A stretch of 8,658 nucleotides of DNA from NCBI RefSeq assembly GCF_022288825.1, contig NZ_JAKOOW010000024.1:1-8658 (forward strand), read 5' to 3'. How positions within the stretch are numbered: the first letter of the stretch is position 1; every line of letters starts with the position of its first letter. Made by a program: the position numbers and the translations under genes. The notes below the pieces were generated by a model that searched no databases, was not told where the DNA came from, and worked only from the letters and a program-made list of their open reading frames with translations. This document shows, piece by piece, positions 1 to 5,945 of this stretch. The DNA is from Kingella pumchi. GTDB taxonomy: Bacteria > Pseudomonadota > Gammaproteobacteria > Burkholderiales > Neisseriaceae.

Positions 1-46
1 TTGTTTTGAAGTCAAGTACTTGGCATGCTGATTTGTATGGGTTATT

Positions 47-83
47 TATTCCGGACAGTAGTGCGCCTGCGCGGGAATGACGG
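47..83. repeat. Degenerate Neisseria dRS3/NIME-like repeat remnant
   Basis: The stretch at 63-83 (GCGCCTGCGCGGGAATGACGG without its last base fits the 20-base limit: GCGCCTGCGCGGGAATGACG) reads on the other strand like the common neisserial element that begins GTCATTCCCGCGCAGGCG. A partial partner, ATTCC, lies at 48-52, opposite GGGAAT at 73-78. The intact dRS3 unit is a 20-bp ATTCCC/GGGAAT inverted repeat. Here the two halves are too far apart and the left one is one base short, so this looks like a decayed or rearranged copy. The assignment rests on my recollection of the family. Confidence 0.4.
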
Positions 84-93
84 CAGTTCAATG

Positions 94-122
94 TTTCAGA
101 CGGTCTCAAAGTTCGTCTGAAA
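94..122. repeat. Imperfect inverted pair of DUS-like sequences
   Basis: TTTCAGACG (94-102) and CGTCTGAAA (114-122) form a perfect 9-bp stem around an 11-base loop. Extended to 12-mers, the left arm read on the minus strand is AGACCGTCTGAA, one mismatch from AGGCCGTCTGAA. The right arm is AGTTCGTCTGAA, one mismatch from the AGGTCGTCTGAA dialect. It may be the decayed terminator of a gene to the left of the window. There is no convincing T tract on either side. Confidence 0.45.
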
Positions 123-134
123 GCCGCAGCCGGT

Positions 135-163
135 TGGACACGGCAGCGGGGTTTTGATTAAAT
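135..163 (+). promoter_or_regulatory. Candidate promoter of the membrane-protein gene
   Basis: TGGACA (135-140, five of six matches to the -35 consensus) is followed after 17 bases by TTAAAT (158-163, four of six matches to the -10 consensus). This would start the transcript near position 170, about 27 bases before the ATG at 197. TACAAT at 180-185 is a better -10 by sequence, but it is too close to the ATG and has no well-spaced -35. Inferred from sequence only. Confidence 0.3.
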
Positions 164-196
164 GCGTTTGTCTGTCATTTACAATGGGGCACTACA

Positions 197-946
197 ATGA
201 ACGGCAATACACGGAATGAAAACGGCAGCGGCGACGAAAACCGGTTTTCAGACGGCCTTTTGGCCGCAGGCGCGGCGGCGGCGCTGTGTTGGAGCGCGGC
301 CGATATGCTGCTGGTGGGTTTTGTGCCCGCTCGAGAAAAATACCCGCTGCTGTCGCAAACGCTGGCGGCGGATTTGGACGGCAAGGCGGATCTGGCTCTG
401 CTGATGCTCGACGCTTCGCCCGGGCGGCTGTTTTACGGCGTTGTGTTTGCGACTTTTTCCGTGGCGCTTTATCTGGCGGCATCTTTCGGCGTTTACCGTT
501 TGGCGGGCAGGGGGCGGGCGGCGGTGGCCTGTTTTGTGCTGCTGTTTTCGGCTTACGCGCTCTCGCCCTTGGGGCATGCCGGTTTCTACTATCTGGGCAT
601 GTCAGCGAAAACCCTGCTGCACGCCGCGCCTGCCGACCATGCACTGCTGCTGGAGCAGTTTGCCGCGTTTTATAAAGTGCTCGCCGTCCATTGGTGGGCT
701 TCGGTGGGCAGTATGGCGGCGGCTTTTCTGATTTTGCTGGTGCAGACTGCGCGCGGGCGAACACTGCTGCCGCGTCGGGCGGCATGGTTTAACCCGCTGC
801 CGCTTGGGGTGCTGATCGCTTTTTCGTGCCGCCTGTTTCCCGAATCCGCTTTGGCCGCTGCTGTCGGCGGCGCAACCTTCAATCTGGCACAGCTGGTGTT
901 TTTTCTCTCCGCATGGTGCTGCCTGCAGCGCAAAAAGGCCGTCTGA
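197..946 (+). CDS. Multi-pass membrane protein of unknown function (possibly DUF6796-like)
   Basis: A 249-residue protein with a polar N-terminus (residues 1-19, rich in Asn, Glu and Gly) and about six hydrophobic segments: roughly 20-43, 78-101, 107-135, 164-184, 198-215 and 219-243. The C-terminus is basic (RKK). It should lie in the inner membrane. No catalytic motif is visible. The Trp-Phe-Asn-Pro stretch (197-200) before the last two helices and the FNLAQLVFF stretch in the last helix recall small uncharacterised membrane proteins grouped as DUF6796; that link is from memory and tentative. The start at 197 is chosen because GGGG lies 7 bases upstream; an ATG at 184 is in another frame. 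The TGA stop lies inside a DUS (936-947), so the gene runs directly into its terminator. It converges with the dehydrogenase gene on the right and appears monocistronic. No function can be assigned. Confidence 0.85.
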   Translation: MNGNTRNENGSGDENRFSDGLLAAGAAAALCWSAADMLLVGFVPAREKYPLLSQTLAADLDGKADLALLMLDASPGRLFYGVVFATFSVALYLAASFGVYRLAGRGRAAVACFVLLFSAYALSPLGHAGFYYLGMSAKTLLHAAPADHALLLEQFAAFYKVLAVHWWASVGSMAAAFLILLVQTARGRTLLPRRAAWFNPLPLGVLIAFSCRLFPESALAAAVGGATFNLAQLVFFLSAWCCLQRKKAV

Positions 947-975
947 AAAGCATTTCAGACGGCATTTGTTTTTTT
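934..975. terminator. Bidirectional terminator made of inverted DUS
   Basis: GCCGTCTGAAA (938-948) pairs perfectly with TTTCAGACGGC (953-963) around a 4-base loop, giving an 11-bp stem. On the plus strand the stem is followed by ATTTGTTTTTTT (964-975). On the minus strand it is followed by five T (plus-strand A at 932-936). It can therefore end both the membrane-protein gene and the convergent dehydrogenase gene. The left arm is AGGCCGTCTGAA (936-947, plus strand) and contains the stop codon of the membrane-protein gene. The right arm is the canonical ATGCCGTCTGAA (954-965, minus strand). Confidence 0.9.
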
Positions 976-1000
976 GGGCAGTAGTTTGGATAACGGCGTT

Positions 1001-1012
1001 TTCAGACGGCCT
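1001..1012 (-). repeat. DNA uptake sequence AGGCCGTCTGAA
   Basis: A perfect 12-mer on the minus strand, 6 bases beyond the stop codon of the large dehydrogenase gene. With its flanks (999-1014) it is an exact 16-base complement of 934-949. It can therefore compete with the arm at 954-965 for the DUS at 936-947. Confidence 0.9.
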
Positions 1013-1018
1013 TTACCC

Positions 1019-4000
1019 CTACAACCTAATCTTCTCCACCCCGCCGGCGTTGGCTTTTTTGACAAACTCATCGAGCCAGTTTTCGCCCAGGATGTGCCGC
1101 GCCATTTCGATGACGATGTAGTCGGCGGGCATATTGTTGTCGTCGGCGTAGCGGCTTAAGCCCTGCAAACAGGCGGGGCAGGTGGTGAGCATTTTTACCG
1201 GTTCGCCCTGCGGCAGTTGTTTCAGGTTTTTCTCGATTTCTTCCTGTTTGCGGAATTTGACCTGGGTGGCGATGTCGGGGCGTTTGACGGCGAACATGCC
1301 GCTCTCGCCGCAGCAGCGGTCGCTCAATACGACTTTTTGGCCGATGAGCTCGCTCGCCATTTGGGTGGCGTTCATGGTTTTGATGGGAGTGTGGCAGGGG
1401 TCGTGGTACAGGTATTGCTGACCCTGCACGCCATTGAGTTTCACGCCTTTTTCCAACAGGTATTCGTGGATGTCGATGATGCGGCAGCCAGGGAAGATGT
1501 CTTCAAAACGGTATTTTTCGAGCTGGTCGTAACAAGTGCCGCAGCTGACGACGACGGTTTTGATGTCGAGATAATTCAGGGTGTTGGCCATGCGGTGGAA
1601 GGCGACGCGGTTGTCGGTGCTCATTTTGTCGGCGCGCTGGCGGTCGCCGCTGGCTTCCTGCGGATAGCCGCAGCACATATAGCCCGGCGGCAAAACGGTT
1701 TGCACGCCGACATGCCAGAGCATGGCCTGCACGGCCAGGCCGATTTGGCTGAACAGGCGCTCTGAGCCGCAGCCGGGGAAGTAGAACACGGCTTCGGCGT
1801 CTTCCGCGCTTTGCGGATTGCGGATGATAGGAATGCTTTTGTCGTCTTCGATGCCGAGCATGGCGCGCGGGGTTTTGGCGGGCACGCTTTTGGGCAGCGG
1901 GCGGTTGATAAAGTGGATAACTTGTTCTGTTACCGGCGCTTTGCCGACGGTGGCTTTGGGTTCGGCTTTTTGTTTTTTGGTGCCCAGCGGCAGCAGTTTG
2001 CCGACTTTGTAGGCGAAATGCTGGGCGGGGAAGCCGGTGCGCACCATGGCGGTGCGCAGGGCTTTGATGGCGCGGGGGCTGGTGGCGTTGAGCAGGGCTT
2101 GGCCGACGGCGGCTACGGGCGTGCTGCGTTTGTGGCCGGCATCGGCAAGATAATTGCGCACGGCCACGGTTACGTCGCCGAAGTCGATGTTGACCGGGCA
2201 GGGTTTGACGCAGCGGTGGCAGACGGTGCAGTGGTCGGCGATGTCGCCGAGTTCTTCAAAGTGTTTCACCGAGATGCCGCGCCGCGTCTGCTCTTCGTAT
2301 AAAAAGGCTTCAGTGAGCAAACCCACGCCGAGAATTTTGTTGCGCGGGCTGTAGAGCAGGTTGGCGCGGGGAACGTGGGTGGAGCAGACGGGCTTGCATT
2401 TGCCGCAGCGCAGGCAGTCTTTCACCGATTCGGCGATGGTGCCGAGTTCGGATTTCTCCATAATCAGCGATTCCGCGCCCAAAAGCTCGAACGAGGGCGT
2501 GTAGGCGCGGCGCAGGTCGGAGCCTTTCATCAGTTTGTGGCGGTTGAAGCGGCCTTGTGGATCGACGCGCGCTTTGTAGTCCCAAAAGGGCTGCATTTCT
2601 TCGTCGGTGAGAAATTCGAGCTTGGTGATGCCGATACCGTGTTCGCCGGAAATCACGCCGTTCAGACGGCGTGCGATGCGCATGATGCGCTCAACCGCGC
2701 GGTGGGCGGTTTGCAGCATTTCATAGTCGTCTGAATTGACGGGGATATTGGTGTGGACGTTGCCGTCGCCCGCGTGCATGTGCAGGGCGACAAACACGCG
2801 ACCGCGCACGGTTTTGCTGTGGATTTTGCCCAGCGCGGCGTTGATTTTGGCATCGGCCTTGCCGCTGAAAATATCGGCCAAGGGCTTCATCACATCGGTT
2901 TTTACCGACACACGCAGCCTGAAATCTCGAAATGCGATAAAGCAGCTCTCGTCGTCGCGCGCTTCCGAAGCAGCCTGAACGGCGCTGCCGAACAGGGTTT
3001 TATAGTCGGCCAGGGGAGAATCGAGATGATCGAGCAGCCATTGCCAGCGTTCGCGCACGGCTTGAACATGGGCGAGCGCGTGGCGGGCGCGGTCGCCCAA
3101 TAATTCGGCGCTGGGCAGGTCGGTGTCCATTTTGTCCACCGGCAGGCTGCCTGAAAGATATTGGATCAGCGCGTCGCACAGTTTGAGCTTGTTTTGAATC
3201 GACAATTCGATATTGATGCGCTCGATGCCGTCTGAATACTCGCCCAGCCGCTCCAATGGAATCACCACGTCTTCGTTGATTTTAAAGGCGTTGGTGTGTT
3301 TGGCGATGGCGGCGGTGCGGCTGCGGTCGAGCCAGAAGGTTTTGCGCGCTTCGGGGGACACGGCGATAAAGCCTTCTCCTTCGCGCGCGCGCGCCAACTC
3401 GCAAATGTGCTCGGCAGCCGCGGATACGGCGGCTTCGTCGTCCGACACAATATCGGCCAGCAACACCATTTTCGGCCGCCCGCGTCCGGCCGCTTTGGTG
3501 GCGTAGCCGACGGCGCGGACATAACGCCAGTCCAAATGCTCCAAACCGGCCAGCCGCACGCTCTCGTGTGCGAGCAGGTAATCGCGGATTTCGACAATCG
3601 ACGGCGTGGCTTTGGCCACCGTGCCGAAAAATTCCATGCACACCGTGCGCGTGTGCTTGGGCATGGTGTGCAGCACAAAGGCCACGCTGGTGATGATGCC
3701 GTCGGTGCCTTCTTTCTGCACGCCCGGCAGGCCGCTGAGGAATTTGTCGGTAACGTCTTTGCCCAAGCCGACTTTGCGGAATTTGTGGCCGGGAATTTCC
3801 AGCCGCTCGGTTTTCACGGCTTTAAGGCCGTCTGAATCGAGCGTGTGCACGTCAAACACCGCCGTTTTTTCGTCGTGGATTTTGCCGAAATTGTGGCGCA
3901 CGCGCTCGATGCGCAGCCATTCGCCCTGCGGGTTCACCATCTGCCAATAGGCCAGATTGTCCAGCGCCGTGCCCCACAACACCGCCTTTTTGCCGCCGGC

Positions 4001-4858
4001 GTTCATCGCCACATTGCCGCCCACGCAGGATGCGTCGGCCGAAGTCGGGTCAACGGCAAACACCAGCCCCGCCTGATGCGCGGTTTCTTCCACCCGCCGC
4101 GTTACCACGCCCGCGCCGCAATGGATGATGGGATGCTTTCCGTCCAAACCGGCCAGCGGCACATACTGCACGCCGCCGTGCAAATCGAGTTTTTCGGTAT
4201 TGATCACCGCGCTGTTGGCATCCAGCGGCACCGCTCCGCCGGTGTAGCCCGTGCCGCCGCCGCGCGGAATAATCACCAGATCCAGCTCAATCAGCGCGCG
4301 CACCAGCGGCGCGACTTCGGCTTCGGTATCGGGGTTGACCACCACAAAGGGATATTCCACGCGCCAGTCGGTAGCGTCAGTCACGTGCGTTACCCGCGCC
4401 AGCCCGTCAAACATAATATTGTGCGGCTTGGTGATTTTGGAGAGCCGCTGCAAGATGCGCTCGCGCTTGGCGCGGGTGTCGTCAAAACTTTCGTCAAAAT
4501 GCTTCACCGCCGCTTCGGCCGCCGCCACGAGTAGGGCAACCTGCGGATTGTCGTCGCGCCGCTTGTGGATTTCGCCCAAACGGTGGCGCATCTCGCCCAC
4601 CAAAGCCGCGCGGCGCTTGGGGTGCGCGAGCAAATCGTCGACCAGATACGGATTGCGCTCCACCACCCAAATATCGCCCAACACTTCAAACAGCATCCGC
4701 GCCGAGCGGCCGGTTTTGCGCTGCGCGCGCAAGTCTTCCAGCGTCTGCCAGGCTTCATTGCCCAACAGGCGGATGACGATTTCGCGGTCGGTGTAGGAAG
4801 TATAGTTGTAGGGGATTTCGCGCATACGCGCGGGGGCGGCGGTGGTGTTTGCGGTCAT
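1019..4858 (-). CDS. DUF3683 / FAD-linked oxidase / Fe-S / CCG-domain dehydrogenase (D-2-hydroxyacid type)
   Basis: A 1279-residue flavo-iron-sulfur oxidoreductase. In order: a DUF3683-type N-terminus (about 12-140); a PCMH-type FAD-binding domain with the pyrophosphate loop PRGGGTGYTGG (198-208); the FAD-oxidase C-terminal domain with HMHAGDGNVH (693-702) and SGEHGIG (737-743); two 4Fe-4S motifs (Cys815, 818, 821, 825 and Cys877, 880, 883, 887); a Lys/Pro-rich linker (about 955-1010); and two cysteine-rich CCG domains (Cys1030, CC1062-1063, CxxC1106-1109; Cys1155, CC1182-1183, CxxC1227-1230). Relatives such as E. coli YdiJ (about 1018 residues) and D-lactate dehydrogenases oxidise D-2-hydroxyacids and pass electrons through FAD and Fe-S clusters, probably to quinone. 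The DUF3683 extension explains the greater length. I infer a D-lactate- or D-2-hydroxyglutarate-type substrate but cannot choose. There is no signal peptide or membrane helix. The start at 4858 has AGGA 7 bases upstream. All cluster cysteines are present. Upstream, TACAAT (4949-4954, minus strand) and TTGACA (4941-4946) overlap and give no clear promoter. Confidence 0.94.
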   Translation of the reverse strand: MTANTTAAPARMREIPYNYTSYTDREIVIRLLGNEAWQTLEDLRAQRKTGRSARMLFEVLGDIWVVERNPYLVDDLLAHPKRRAALVGEMRHRLGEIHKRRDDNPQVALLVAAAEAAVKHFDESFDDTRAKRERILQRLSKITKPHNIMFDGLARVTHVTDATDWRVEYPFVVVNPDTEAEVAPLVRALIELDLVIIPRGGGTGYTGGAVPLDANSAVINTEKLDLHGGVQYVPLAGLDGKHPIIHCGAGVVTRRVEETAHQAGLVFAVDPTSADASCVGGNVAMNAGGKKAVLWGTALDNLAYWQMVNPQGEWLRIERVRHNFGKIHDEKTAVFDVHTLDSDGLKAVKTERLEIPGHKFRKVGLGKDVTDKFLSGLPGVQKEGTDGIITSVAFVLHTMPKHTRTVCMEFFGTVAKATPSIVEIRDYLLAHESVRLAGLEHLDWRYVRAVGYATKAAGRGRPKMVLLADIVSDDEAAVSAAAEHICELARAREGEGFIAVSPEARKTFWLDRSRTAAIAKHTNAFKINEDVVIPLERLGEYSDGIERINIELSIQNKLKLCDALIQYLSGSLPVDKMDTDLPSAELLGDRARHALAHVQAVRERWQWLLDHLDSPLADYKTLFGSAVQAASEARDDESCFIAFRDFRLRVSVKTDVMKPLADIFSGKADAKINAALGKIHSKTVRGRVFVALHMHAGDGNVHTNIPVNSDDYEMLQTAHRAVERIMRIARRLNGVISGEHGIGITKLEFLTDEEMQPFWDYKARVDPQGRFNRHKLMKGSDLRRAYTPSFELLGAESLIMEKSELGTIAESVKDCLRCGKCKPVCSTHVPRANLLYSPRNKILGVGLLTEAFLYEEQTRRGISVKHFEELGDIADHCTVCHRCVKPCPVNIDFGDVTVAVRNYLADAGHKRSTPVAAVGQALLNATSPRAIKALRTAMVRTGFPAQHFAYKVGKLLPLGTKKQKAEPKATVGKAPVTEQVIHFINRPLPKSVPAKTPRAMLGIEDDKSIPIIRNPQSAEDAEAVFYFPGCGSERLFSQIGLAVQAMLWHVGVQTVLPPGYMCCGYPQEASGDRQRADKMSTDNRVAFHRMANTLNYLDIKTVVVSCGTCYDQLEKYRFEDIFPGCRIIDIHEYLLEKGVKLNGVQGQQYLYHDPCHTPIKTMNATQMASELIGQKVVLSDRCCGESGMFAVKRPDIATQVKFRKQEEIEKNLKQLPQGEPVKMLTTCPACLQGLSRYADDNNMPADYIVIEMARHILGENWLDEFVKKANAGGVEKIRL
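2661..3236. repeat. Cluster of six DUS or near-DUS inside the dehydrogenase gene
   Basis: Within 576 bases of coding sequence there are a one-mismatch ACGCCGTCTGAA (2661-2672, minus strand), a two-mismatch TAGTCGTCTGAA (2724-2735), two one-mismatch Kingella-type copies (2912-2923 and 2968-2979), a perfect Simonsiella-type AGGCTGCCTGAA (3144-3155) and a perfect canonical ATGCCGTCTGAA (3225-3236). Five of the six lie on the plus strand, antisense to the gene. They cover the codons for about residues 541-733, including the stretch before the HAGDGNVH motif. Confidence 0.75.
3825..3836 (+). repeat. Intragenic DNA uptake sequence AGGCCGTCTGAA
   Basis: A perfect 12-mer on the plus strand, antisense to the dehydrogenase gene, where it falls in the codons for Asp-Ser-Asp-Gly-Leu (about residues 341-345). 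It is the last CGTCTGAA-type DUS in the window; everything to the right is of the GCCTGAA type. Confidence 0.9.
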
Positions 4859-4897
4859 GGCGGTGTCCTTTTAAAGCCGCGCTTAAGCCGTGCCGTT

Positions 4898-5042
4898 TTC
4901 AGGCTGCTTGGCGGGTGGCGGCGGTATTTGTTTTTCTTGGTGTCAAGAATTGTAAAGGATTTTCCCTGCGGCGGCGTGAAAAATATTTGCGCCGGCCATG
5001 ATTCGCTTGCGGCTTGCCGCTGCAGATTGCAGGCAGCCTGAA
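4898..5042. repeat. DUS copies upstream of the dehydrogenase gene
   Basis: The gap between the dehydrogenase and lipoprotein genes (4859-5107) contains a one-mismatch DUS at 4898-4909 (minus strand, AAGCAGCCTGAA) and a perfect AGGCAGCCTGAA at 5031-5042 (plus strand), besides the hairpin at 5058-5094. No small gene is convincing here. The copy at 5031-5043 can pair with 5058-5070 and so competes with the terminator stem. The copy at 4898-4909 would lie in the 5' leader of the dehydrogenase transcript. Confidence 0.75.
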
Positions 5043-5057
5043 AGCGCCGCCCAAAGT

Positions 5058-5094
5058 TTTCAGGCTGCCTTTTGCGGGAAAAGGCAGCCTGAAA
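5058..5094 (-). terminator. DUS-hairpin terminator of the LysM-LytM gene
   Basis: TTTCAGGCTGCCTTTT (5058-5073) and AAAAGGCAGCCTGAAA (5079-5094) form a perfect 16-bp stem with a 5-base loop. The hairpin starts 13 bases beyond the lipoprotein stop codon. Each arm contains a perfect AGGCAGCCTGAA (5059-5070 on minus, 5082-5093 on plus). The T tract on the minus strand after the stem is weak (ACTTTGGG), so termination may be incomplete. Confidence 0.75.
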
Positions 5095-5107
5095 GCAAAA
5101 AACGGCT

Positions 5108-5779
5108 TTATTTGAAATACTCTTCCGGATTGACCGGTTTGCCTTTGCGGCGCACTTGGAAAAACAGCGCTTCTTCGCCGGCCGGGCTGCGGCCGGATAC
5201 CGATACCTGCTGGCCGGCGGCCACTTTGGCGCCTTCGGCCACCGAAATGCTGCTGTTGTAGCCATACACCGTGATCAGATCGCCGCCGTGGTTGAGAATC
5301 ACGATTTTGCCGTAGCTTTTCAGATTGCCGGAATAAACCACCGAGCCAGCGGCGGCGGCGCGTACCGGTGTGCCGCTGGCGGCGGCAAACTCCATGCCGC
5401 GCAGGCCGGGGGTAAAGGGTTTGAGCACCGCGCCTTCCAACGGCCGCTGCAGCCGGCTGGGCGCACTGGATGGCAAGCCGCTGTTGCTGCCGCCGGCAAT
5501 GCTGCCGCTGCTGCGCGTTGCCGCCGGCGCGGTGCCGGCGTTTTTCGCCACCCGCAGCATCTGGCCGGGCACGATGGTATCGCTGCGCAGGCCGTTCCAG
5601 CTTTTCAGGCTGCCCAGATCCACGCGGAAGCGGCGGCTGATTTTATACAGAGTGTCGCCGCTTTTGACGCAGTAGTGGCCGGGTGCGGCTTTGCCGCAGC
5701 CGCCGGCGTTTTTGGAAGCGCTGCCGGCGCAGGCGGCCAGCAGCAGGGCGGAAAGGATCAGGGGCAGGTTTTTTTTCAT
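5108..5779 (-). CDS. LysM-LytM (degenerate M23) lipoprotein, amidase-activator type
   Basis: A 223-residue lipoprotein. Residues 1-17 form a type II signal peptide with lipobox Leu-Ala-Ala-Cys17. A LysM peptidoglycan-binding domain spans about 36-77. A Ser/Gly/Ala-rich linker (78-110) leads to an M23/LytM domain (about 115-221). The four zinc-ligand positions of active M23 peptidases appear replaced: HxxxD is Leu126/Glu130, the His after VY is Tyr174, and HxH near the end is Ala204/Phe206. The fold's Gly-Thr-Pro-Val turn (136-139) is kept. This pattern matches non-catalytic activators of N-acetylmuramoyl-L-alanine amidases (E. coli EnvC, NlpD, ActS/YgeR); the size is nearest ActS. I infer that it switches on an AmiC-type amidase at the outer membrane or septum. 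The start at 5779 has GGGAA 5 bases upstream and a good promoter. The gene is monocistronic and divergent from fxsA. Activator rather than hydrolase is likely but unproven. Confidence 0.9.
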   Translation of the reverse strand: MKKNLPLILSALLLAACAGSASKNAGGCGKAAPGHYCVKSGDTLYKISRRFRVDLGSLKSWNGLRSDTIVPGQMLRVAKNAGTAPAATRSSGSIAGGSNSGLPSSAPSRLQRPLEGAVLKPFTPGLRGMEFAAASGTPVRAAAAGSVVYSGNLKSYGKIVILNHGGDLITVYGYNSSISVAEGAKVAAGQQVSVSGRSPAGEEALFFQVRRKGKPVNPEEYFK

Positions 5780-5803
5780 CGTTTTTCCCGAAGTAAAAAA
5801 TTC

Positions 5804-5812
5804 ATTCTAACA
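5804..5812 (-). promoter_or_regulatory. Extended -10 promoter of the LysM-LytM gene
   Basis: The minus strand reads TGTTAGAAT, that is TG, one base, then TAGAAT (five of six matches to TATAAT). This is an extended -10 element, which can work without a good -35; none is seen in the GC-rich DNA upstream. The predicted transcript starts near 5797, giving a leader of about 17 bases with GGGAA at 5785-5789. Confidence 0.5.
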
Positions 5813-5859
5813 AACGCCGCCGGCTGCCGCCACCCGCGCGCTTTACGCGTTTTTACAGC

Positions 5860-5896
5860 AAAAAAACGCCGCCGCCCTTGCAAAGCGGCGGCGGCG
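5860..5896 (-). terminator. Strong GC hairpin with T7 tract, orphan terminator
   Basis: CGCCGCCGCC (5867-5876) pairs with GGCGGCGGCG (5887-5896), with an inner CTT/AAG extension and one bulged base. On the minus strand the hairpin is directly followed by seven T (plus-strand A at 5860-5866), the classic intrinsic terminator form. It lies between two divergent genes, upstream of the LysM-LytM promoter, and follows no minus-strand gene. It could stop antisense transcription from across fxsA. On the plus strand it lies about 50 bases before the fxsA start and is followed only by CTTTATTTG. Confidence 0.6.
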
Positions 5897-5945
5897 GCTT
5901 TATTTGAACGCAGAATTTCCACCCTTCGCGCGAGAAAGGATAACA

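Noticed and set aside
192..785. A 197-codon minus-strand frame opposite the membrane-protein gene
   Set aside because: The product is Pro/Arg/Ala-rich without domain character. The plus-strand frame gives clean membrane helices and ends at a terminator.
1217..4534. Several plus-strand frames of 160-230 codons opposite the large dehydrogenase gene (for example 1217-1765, 3296-3835, 3845-4534)
   Set aside because: They mirror the codon pattern of the well-supported minus-strand gene, have no ribosome sites and show no recognisable domains.
4941..4954. Promoter of the large dehydrogenase from TTGACA or TACAAT
   Set aside because: The two elements overlap on the minus strand and neither has a partner at 16-18 bases, so no promoter can be supported.
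5904..5945. Longer fxsA start at a TTG
   Set aside because: It has no ribosome site and adds a polar stretch before the first helix. The ATG at 5946 has AAGGA at proper spacing.
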